Assembly (NCBI GenBank): GCA_025352665.1
Contig: JANXSM010000063.1
Coordinates: 1-60,273 of the forward strand
Direction: 5' to 3'
Source: Rhodospirillales bacterium
Lineage (GTDB): Bacteria > Pseudomonadota > Alphaproteobacteria > Acetobacterales > Acetobacteraceae
Length of the DNA stretch: 60,273 nucleotides
A program made the position numbers and the translations under genes. Of the stretch, positions 54,932-60,273 are shown piece by piece (positions within the stretch are counted from its first letter, which is position 1; every line of letters starts with the position of its first letter). A model generated the notes under the pieces. The model was given only the letters and a program-made list of their open reading frames with translations. It ran no database searches and was not told where the DNA came from.

Positions 54932-55440
54932 CGCACCACCTCCTTGACCGCTGCGGCGGGCAAGGCCGCATGGCCCATCGCCTGCGACGCGCGCTTGATG
55001 GCGACGATGATGCGCATGTGGGTGCCGCAGCGACACAGATTGGGCTGCATCTGGGTGCGGATCTCGGCATCCGTCGGGCTCGGGTTGCGCTCCAGCAAGG
55101 CCTGGGCGCGCATGATCATGCCGGCGATACAGTAGCCGCACTGGGCCGCCTGCTCATCGATGAACGCCTGCTGCAGCACGCCCGGCTGTTCCACCGTGCC
55201 GAGGCCTTCGACGGTGCGGATCTGCCGGCCTTCGAGCACGATGGCCGGTGTCAGGCAGGAAAAGATCGCCTGGCCGTCCAGCATCACCGTGCAGGCGCCG
55301 CATTGACCGAGGCCGCAGCCAAATTTGGCGCCATTCAGGCCGAGTTCGTCGCGCAGCACATAAAGCAGCGGGATATTCGGGTCGACATCCAGATGGTGGA
55401 TGGTTCCGTTGACGTTCAACGAGATCATGGGGTTTTGCAC
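54928..55440 (-). CDS. (2Fe-2S)-binding small subunit (IorA type)
   Basis: 170 residues. Plant-type cluster motif FGCGLGQCGACTVMLDGQAI with its distal cysteine in SCLTPA, and the second cluster in CGYCIAGMIMRAQALLERNP and LCRCGTH. It passes electrons from the molybdenum centre of the large subunit. The start may be the first ATG or the one four codons later (MISLNVNG). The first gene of the iorAB pair and divergent from the NitT/TauT-type binding protein, with 100 bp between. Confidence 0.92.
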   Translation of the reverse strand: MQNPMISLNVNGTIHHLDVDPNIPLLYVLRDELGLNGAKFGCGLGQCGACTVMLDGQAIFSCLTPAIVLEGRQIRTVEGLGTVEQPGVLQQAFIDEQAAQCGYCIAGMIMRAQALLERNPSPTDAEIRTQMQPNLCRCGTHMRIIVAIKRASQAMGHAALPAAAVKEVVR

Positions 55441-55540
55441 TCCCTTGTGCCGGCGTATCGCTGTGAATTAGCGCCAAACGTAATACCGTTTGCCCAGCGA
55501 GGGAACGGCGATAAGCTCTGGCCAAAGGGTGGCGACCAAA

Positions 55541-56539
55541 ATGCGAAATACCACGATCCTTGCGGGCATTTTCACCTGCCTCGCCCTGTTGACCGGACCC
55601 GCGCGGGCGGAGCCGCAGAAGGTGCGTATCGCGCAGCAATACGGCATCTCCTACCTCCCCCTGCTGGTGATGAAGGACTCGCGGCTGCTGGAGGACGAGG
55701 GGCACAAACGCGGGCTCGAGCTTGCCGCGCAGTACATTACCCTCAGCAACGGCGGCACGATCAACGACGCGCTGATCTCCGGCAATCTGGAATTCGCCTC
55801 GGGCGGCCTAGGGCCGATGCTGACGATCTGGGGCAAGGCGCGGGCGTTGCGGGTGAAGGGCGTCGCGGCGATCAATGCCATGCCGATCTGGCTCACCACG
55901 CGCAACCCGGCTGTCAAGACCATCGCGGATTTCACCGATCAGGACCGGATCGCGCTGCCGGCCGTGAAGGTGACCATCCAGGCGGTGGTTCTGCAGATGG
56001 CGGCCGCGAAGGTTTTTGGCCCGGCGCAGTTCGACAGGCTCGACAGCCTCACCGTCTCGCTGGGTCATCCCGATGCGTTCGCGGCGTTGATGAGCTTCAA
56101 GTCGGAGATCGACAGCCACTTCACGTCCGCGCCCTACATGTATCAGGAGCTGGAAAACCCGCGCATCCATCGCGTGCTGAACAGCTATGATGTGCTCGGC
56201 GGCCCGCATACGTTCAATGCCGTGTGGGCGGCGGGCAAATATCACGACGCGAATCCCAAGGTGATGGAGGCGTTCGTGGCGGCGCTCGACCGGGCCGAGA
56301 AGCAGATCGTGGCGAAACCCGACGAGGCCGCCGCCATCTGGATCCGGGCGGAGAATTCCAAGCTGCCGCCGGACGCGGTTGCCAAGATGATTGTGCTGCC
56401 GGAGAACGAGTGGACCATCACGCCCAAGAAAGTCATGGAGTTTGCCCGCTTCATGAATTCGGTCGGCGCAATTCCTGCGGCACCCGACAGCTGGAAAGAC
56501 GTGTTCTTTTCCGAGATCCACAACCTGCCCGGCAGCTGA
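55541..56539 (+). CDS. ABC transporter substrate-binding protein, NitT/TauT (SsuA) type
   Basis: 332 residues from ATG 55541. Signal peptide TILAGIFTCLALLTGPARA, so periplasmic. The mature part begins KVRIAQQYGISYLPLLVMKD, the usual NMT1/SsuA start, followed by LISGNLEFASGGLGPMLTIW and IAALPAVKVTIQAV-type elements (IALPAVKVTIQAVVLQMAAA). Ligands in this group include nitrate, sulfonates, pyrimidine precursors and aromatic acids. No permease or ATPase follows. Its place next to iorAB suggests a heterocyclic or aromatic ligand that the oxidoreductase then attacks (inference). Confidence 0.85.
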   Translation: MRNTTILAGIFTCLALLTGPARAEPQKVRIAQQYGISYLPLLVMKDSRLLEDEGHKRGLELAAQYITLSNGGTINDALISGNLEFASGGLGPMLTIWGKARALRVKGVAAINAMPIWLTTRNPAVKTIADFTDQDRIALPAVKVTIQAVVLQMAAAKVFGPAQFDRLDSLTVSLGHPDAFAALMSFKSEIDSHFTSAPYMYQELENPRIHRVLNSYDVLGGPHTFNAVWAAGKYHDANPKVMEAFVAALDRAEKQIVAKPDEAAAIWIRAENSKLPPDAVAKMIVLPENEWTITPKKVMEFARFMNSVGAIPAAPDSWKDVFFSEIHNLPGS

Positions 56540-56550
56540 CCGAGCAAACC

Positions 56551-56769
56551 ATGTCACCCCCCATTTTCGTGATCCTGAGTATATCTCTCTCGATGGCCGT
56601 ATCTTTGCTTTGGGCCGTGCGCGCGCATCCGAAGCCGCAGCCCTCCGGGCGGGTAAAGCCTGCCAATGCGCTCGGCGGCCTGGGTTTGACCGATCATTTT
56701 CATGACTTTGGAAAAAGTATCCAAAGTCATAACGATCTAATTGCGATGAGGGGTCAGCACCTGGCCTGA
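56551..56769 (+). CDS. possible small membrane protein
   Basis: 72 codons from ATG 56551, 11 bp after the binding-protein stop. The N-terminus is a plausible membrane helix (PIFVILSISLSMAVSLLWAV) followed by a short basic, proline-containing tail. There is no good ribosome-binding site, and the last third is occupied by a 10-bp hairpin, which argues against conservation. Listed as a candidate only. Confidence 0.25.
   Translation: MSPPIFVILSISLSMAVSLLWAVRAHPKPQPSGRVKPANALGGLGLTDHFHDFGKSIQSHNDLIAMRGQHLA
56702..56730. terminator. 10-bp perfect hairpin between convergent genes
   Basis: ATGACTTTGG (56702-56711) and CCAAAGTCAT (56721-56730) pair perfectly around a nine-base A-rich loop. It lies between the binding-protein gene and the convergent aspS, 46 bp from the aspS stop. 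A bidirectional transcription end is the simplest reading, though no T-run follows on the plus side. Confidence 0.4.
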
Positions 56770-56775
56770 ATCGGT

Positions 56776-58563
56776 TCAGTCCTTCTTCACCTGCGGCGGC
56801 AGGTCAAGCTTCAGCGAAAGCTCCTTCAACCGCGCTGCGGTGACCTCGGCGGGGGCGGACATCATGAGGTCCTCGCCCTGCTGGTTAAGCGGGAACAAAA
56901 TGACTTCGCGGATGTTTGGCTCGTCCGCCAGCATCATCACGATGCGGTCGATGCCGGGTGCCGATCCGCCATGCGGGGGGGCGCCGTAGCGAAATGCGCT
57001 AAGCATGCCACCGAAGCGGGCTTCGACCTCGCTTGCGGGGTAGCCTGCAATTTCGAAGGCGCGGATCATGATCTCGGGCCGGTGGTTGCGGATCGCACCC
57101 GAGGACAGCTCGATGCCGTTGCAGACGATGTCGTACTGGAATGCCTTGATGATCAGCGGATCCTGCGTGTTCAGCGCCTCCAGCCCGCCCTGCGGCATGC
57201 TGAACGGATTGTGGCTGAAGTCGATCTTTCCCGATTCCTCCTCGATTTCATACATCGGGAAATCGACGATCCAGCAGAATTTGAACTCGCCCCGCGGGAT
57301 CAGCCCAAGATCCTGGCCCAGCTTCGTGCGAACCTTGCCGGCGAATTTCGGGGCTTCGTCTTTCTTGCCGGCGGCGAAGAACAGGCTGTCTCCGACATTG
57401 GCCCCGCAGGCCACGCGAATGGCCTCGCAGCGATCGGCTTCAAGGTTCTTGGCGATCGGGCCCTTTGGACCGTCGGCTGCGAACTGGATGTAGCCGAGAC
57501 CGCCGGCACCTTCCTCCCGCGCCCAATCGTTCAGCTTGTCGAAGAAGCCGCGCGGGTTGGCCGCCGTCGAAGGCGCCGGAATGGCGCGCACAATGCCGCC
57601 TGATGCGGCGATTTTGGCAAACAGGCCAAAACCGGACCCGGCAAAATATTCGGTGACATCGGTGATCAGCAGCGGGTTGCGCAAGTCGGGCTTGTCTGAG
57701 CCGTAAAGCGCCATCGCCGTGTCGTAGGGAATGCGCGGAAACGGTGGCTTGGTCACCGCGCGGTCGCCGGCGAATTCTTCGAACACGCCGGCCATCACTG
57801 GCTCGAGCATGGCGAACACGTCTTCCTGGGTGACGAAGCTCATCTCGAAATCAAGCTGGTAGAACTCGCCCGGCGAGCGATCGGCGCGCGCGGCCTCGTC
57901 GCGGAAACAAGGTGCTATCTGGAAATAGCGGTCGAACCCCGCGACCATGGCAAGCTGCTTGAACTGCTGCGGCGCCTGCGGCAAGGCATAAAACTTGCCG
58001 GGGTGATTGCGCGCCGGCACCAGAAAGTCGCGCGCACCCTCGGGGCTGGAGGCCGTCAGGATCGGGGTCTGGAACTCGGTGAACCCCTGGTCGGTCATCC
58101 GCTTGCGGATGCTGGCGATGACCGCCGAGCGCAGCATGATGTTGCGGTGAACCTTGTCCCGCCGCAGATCGAGGAAGCGGTGACGCAGGCGGATGTCATC
58201 CGGGTAGCGCTCGTCGCCGGCCACCTGCATGGGCAGCACGTCGGCGGCCGACTGCACCGCCACATGGGCCGCGCGCAGCTCGATCTCGCCGGTCGGCAGG
58301 CGCGGGTTGATGGTGTTGCCCTCACGCAGCACCACCTGGCCGGTGACGGTGATGACGCTCTCGACGCGCAGCGTGTCGACCACGGCGAAGGCCTCGGAGC
58401 CAGTGGGGAAAACGCACTGGGTCAGGCCGTAATGGTCGCGCAGATCGATGAACAGCAGCCCGCCATGGTCGCGCTTGGAATGCACCCAGCCGGAGATCCG
58501 AGCCTCCTGGCCAGAATCGGTGGCGCGGAGGGCGCCGCAGGTGTGGGTGCGATAGGCGTGCAT
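56776..58563 (-). CDS. aspS: aspartyl-tRNA synthetase
   Basis: 595 residues, bacterial-type AspRS. An OB-fold anticodon-binding domain ([20 protein letters not shown]), the class II motif 2 region ([20 protein letters not shown]), the bacterial GAD insertion, and motif 3 ([20 protein letters not shown], then [15 protein letters not shown]). It charges tRNA-Asp in the cytosol. The histidine in KRDHGG is the residue often seen in non-discriminating enzymes that also charge tRNA-Asn for later amidation by GatCAB; no asnS is in the window to test this. Confidence 0.96.
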   Translation of the reverse strand: MHAYRTHTCGALRATDSGQEARISGWVHSKRDHGGLLFIDLRDHYGLTQCVFPTGSEAFAVVDTLRVESVITVTGQVVLREGNTINPRLPTGEIELRAAHVAVQSAADVLPMQVAGDERYPDDIRLRHRFLDLRRDKVHRNIMLRSAVIASIRKRMTDQGFTEFQTPILTASSPEGARDFLVPARNHPGKFYALPQAPQQFKQLAMVAGFDRYFQIAPCFRDEAARADRSPGEFYQLDFEMSFVTQEDVFAMLEPVMAGVFEEFAGDRAVTKPPFPRIPYDTAMALYGSDKPDLRNPLLITDVTEYFAGSGFGLFAKIAASGGIVRAIPAPSTAANPRGFFDKLNDWAREEGAGGLGYIQFAADGPKGPIAKNLEADRCEAIRVACGANVGDSLFFAAGKKDEAPKFAGKVRTKLGQDLGLIPRGEFKFCWIVDFPMYEIEEESGKIDFSHNPFSMPQGGLEALNTQDPLIIKAFQYDIVCNGIELSSGAIRNHRPEIMIRAFEIAGYPASEVEARFGGMLSAFRYGAPPHGGSAPGIDRIVMMLADEPNIREVILFPLNQQGEDLMMSAPAEVTAARLKELSLKLDLPPQVKKD

Positions 58564-58663
58564 GGGTGTCGTCCCGGCAGAATGAGGCGCGAGGGAAGCC
58601 GCCGGGCGTCGCCGATGTCAAGCGCACTTCCGGTGCGGGAGACCCGTGTGTACAAGCAATGTT

Positions 58664-59845
58664 ATGCCACGCGCCCCCCACTCCGATTTCCCCGCCCCCG
58701 ACCTCATCACCACGACCGAAGCGCTCGCAGCGCTGTGCGAACGGCTGCGACGCGAAACCTACGTGACGGTCGACACCGAGTTCATGCGCGAGCGGACCTA
58801 CTGGCCCGAGCTCTGCGTGGTGCAGCTCGCTTCTGACAGCGAGGCCGCTGTGGTGGACGCGCAGGCCAAGGGCATCGACCTGACCCCGCTCGGCGAACTG
58901 CTCGCCGATACCCGCGTGATGAAGGTGTTCCACGCCGCCCGGCAGGACATCGAGATCTTCGTCCTGCTGTTCGGCGACGTGCCCAAGCCGCTGTTCGACA
59001 CGCAGGTCGCCGCCATGGTCGCGGGGTTCGGCGATCAGGTCGGGTACGCCGAGCTCGTATCGAGCCTCACCGGTGGGCAGATCGACAAGGCGCACCGGTT
59101 TTCCGATTGGTCGGTGCGGCCGCTGTCCCCTGCCCAGATCACCTATGCCGTCGCCGACGTGACGCATCTGCGTCGGGTCTATGACAGGCTGTGCGAGCGA
59201 CTGGGCAAGGATAGCCGTCTCGAATGGGTGGCCGAGGAAATGGCCGCCCTGGGCGATCCCAATACCTATCGTGCCAATCCCGATGCCATGTGGGAACGGC
59301 TGCGCCCGCGCACCAACAATCGACGCATGCTCGGCGTGCTGCGCGCCATCGCCGCCTGGCGCGAGCGCGAGGCCCAGCGCAGCAACATCCCCCGGCAGCG
59401 CATGCTGAAGGACGAGGCGATCCTGGAAATCGCCGCAACCGCCCCCGACAACGTAGAGGCGCTCGCCCGAGCGCGTGGCATCACCCGCGGTTTCGCCGAG
59501 GGCAAGACCGGTGCCTCGCTGCTTGCAGCCGTGGCCGAGGCCAAGGCGCTTCCCGACAGCGATCTGCCGGAAGTGCCAGTACACCGCGACGGACCAAGAG
59601 CCTCGCCCGCCCTCGTGTCACTGTTGAAGGTGCTGCTCGCAGCCAAATGCGAGCAGCATAACGTGGCGCCGAAGCTGGTCGCCAACGCCGATGATATCGA
59701 CCGGCTGGCCACTGAGGATCAGCCGGACGTCCCCTGCACCCACGGCTGGCGGGCGGACGTGTTCGGAACCGACGCGATGGAGTTGAAGGCAGGCCGGCTC
59801 GCCCTGGGCGTTGCCGGCAAGCGGGTCAAACTGATCCGGAGCTAG
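58664..59845 (+). CDS. rnd: ribonuclease D
   Basis: 393 residues from ATG 58664. The 3'-5' exonuclease domain shows VTVDTEFMRERTYWPELCVV (Exo I), VFHAARQDIEIFVLLFGDVP (Exo II) and AQITYAVADVTHLRRVYDRL (Exo III). Two HRDC domains follow (RMLGVLRAIAAWREREAQRS, RQRMLKDEAILEIAATAP). The enzyme trims tRNA and other RNA 3' ends. A GTG six codons upstream in the same frame is a less likely start. Divergent from aspS, 100 bp apart, a pairing that is common in alphaproteobacteria. Confidence 0.94.
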   Translation: MPRAPHSDFPAPDLITTTEALAALCERLRRETYVTVDTEFMRERTYWPELCVVQLASDSEAAVVDAQAKGIDLTPLGELLADTRVMKVFHAARQDIEIFVLLFGDVPKPLFDTQVAAMVAGFGDQVGYAELVSSLTGGQIDKAHRFSDWSVRPLSPAQITYAVADVTHLRRVYDRLCERLGKDSRLEWVAEEMAALGDPNTYRANPDAMWERLRPRTNNRRMLGVLRAIAAWREREAQRSNIPRQRMLKDEAILEIAATAPDNVEALARARGITRGFAEGKTGASLLAAVAEAKALPDSDLPEVPVHRDGPRASPALVSLLKVLLAAKCEQHNVAPKLVANADDIDRLATEDQPDVPCTHGWRADVFGTDAMELKAGRLALGVAGKRVKLIRS

Positions 59846-59852
59846 CGCGCAC

Positions 59853-59984
59853 CTACTCCTGGACGGGATGTTCCGCCAATTCGTCGAGCAGCATCCACAC
59901 CCGGGCGGGGACCATCTGAACGTCCGGATCATTCAACATGCGATCCAACTCGTCCAGCTTATGGGTCAACTCCGTCTCGGTCAT
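59853..59984 (-). CDS. 43-residue conserved acidic small protein
   Basis: ATG 59982-59984 with GAGGAG about eight bases upstream, stop at 59853. The peptide is acidic and helical (ELTHKLDELDRMLNDPDVQM, then PARVWMLLDELAEH). The pattern LDRMLNDPDVxMxPxRVW recalls a short protein seen in related alphaproteobacteria, and no paralogue is in the window. The frame is open upstream to 60242, but that part is low-complexity and includes repeat DNA. It is convergent with rnd, seven bases from its stop. Function unknown. Confidence 0.6.
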   Translation of the reverse strand: MTETELTHKLDELDRMLNDPDVQMVPARVWMLLDELAEHPVQE

Positions 59985-60169
59985 AGACCTGGCTCCTCGC
60001 CGAACCGCCCGCAAAAACGCGACGTGAGACCCCAACGGCCTCTCCTCGTCCCAGTTGCCCACACATCGCCGTGATGTTGTCGGTTTGGATGCAGGCAAGC
60101 AAGGCGGGGGCTCTGCCCCCTCGACCCCTGCCAGGGGCCAAGCCCCTGGACCTCTATGCATTGAAGCGG

Positions 60170-60244
60170 GTTTGAGAGTGAGCAGGGGGTCATACCCACG
60201 GGTCGCTAAGACCCGCGGGTATGACCCCCTGCTCACTCTCAAAC
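60170..60244. repeat. 35-bp near-perfect palindrome
   Basis: Arm 60170-60204 (starts GTTTGAGAGTGAGCAGGGGG) and arm 60210-60244 match in 34 of 35 positions when inverted, with the five-base loop GCTAA. TTTCTT follows, so on the plus strand it could act as a very strong terminator. The length is far beyond a normal terminator and suggests a mobile or REP-like palindrome. Just upstream (60090-60160) are GC-rich mini-palindromes of the GGGGGCTCTGCCCCC type common in intergenic DNA of this group. Confidence 0.8.
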
Positions 60245-60273
60245 TTTCTTAAACGAATGGTGTCCAGAGGCTC

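Noticed and set aside
53780..55135. 451-codon plus-strand frame opposite the molybdenum hydroxylase
   Set aside because: Shadow frame of the large-subunit gene.

Overview
The window is GC-rich chromosomal DNA, probably from an alphaproteobacterium of the acetic-acid-bacteria group (Acetobacteraceae or a close relative). This is inferred from high-GC codon use, from the gene set (ArsR-methyltransferase/MetH pair, PduO-type adenosyltransferase, NnrU, AcuI, methylcitrate cycle) and from small conserved proteins resembling ones I associate with that family. No rRNA operon or phage module is present, so the genus cannot be set.

Layout. (1) Positions 1-7.2 kb are an accessory glycan locus of lower and uneven GC. 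It holds a SAM methyltransferase, a glycosyltransferase killed by one in-frame TAA, a TPR/glycosyltransferase-like protein, a GT61 protein, an unidentified remnant, and a TPR pseudogene with a stop and a frame change. (2) 7.3-11.8 kb is housekeeping: a GNAT acetyltransferase, EttA, an HD hydrolase, tRNA-Ile(CAT) and pyrophosphatase. (3) 11.97-22.7 kb is one leftward gene array: type I secretion ABC transporter, HlyD adaptor, Sel1-repeat protein, a three-part TPR-GT2-GT4 protein, a protein with two ChW-like repeats, and a GT4 enzyme. It looks like a secretion locus coupled to protein glycosylation. Three 13-bp tandem repeats lie upstream. (4) 23-31 kb holds a GNAT, a CobW-like mini-protein, an ArsR-methyltransferase regulator coupled to metH, a 22-residue lipoprotein candidate, a retropepsin-like lipoprotein, a cation diffusion facilitator and a cobalamin adenosyltransferase. 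(5) 31.3-36.9 kb has a peptide ABC importer without ATPases, a DODA-type dioxygenase and an AcuI-like reductase. (6) 37.7-44.2 kb is the methylcitrate locus, a LysR gene divergent from prpD-prpC-prpB-prpE. (7) 44.3-51.1 kb has an IS5-type transposase remnant, a glyoxalase-domain fragment, nnrU, and a second ATPase-less peptide importer ending in an M14-like peptidase. (8) 51.2-60.3 kb has a VOC protein, a nest of repeats, an IorAB-type molybdenum oxidoreductase, a NitT/TauT-type binding protein, aspS, rnd, a 43-residue protein and a 35-bp palindrome.

The most unusual non-coding signal is a dispersed repeat: a 63-bp block followed by a 40-bp palindrome, in three full copies plus two partial ones. 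In four of the five it lies where two genes converge or directly at a stop codon. One palindrome is split by a 145-bp non-coding, three-hairpin insertion flanked by a TGATA duplication, and two copies bracket an orphan piece of a peptide-binding-protein gene.
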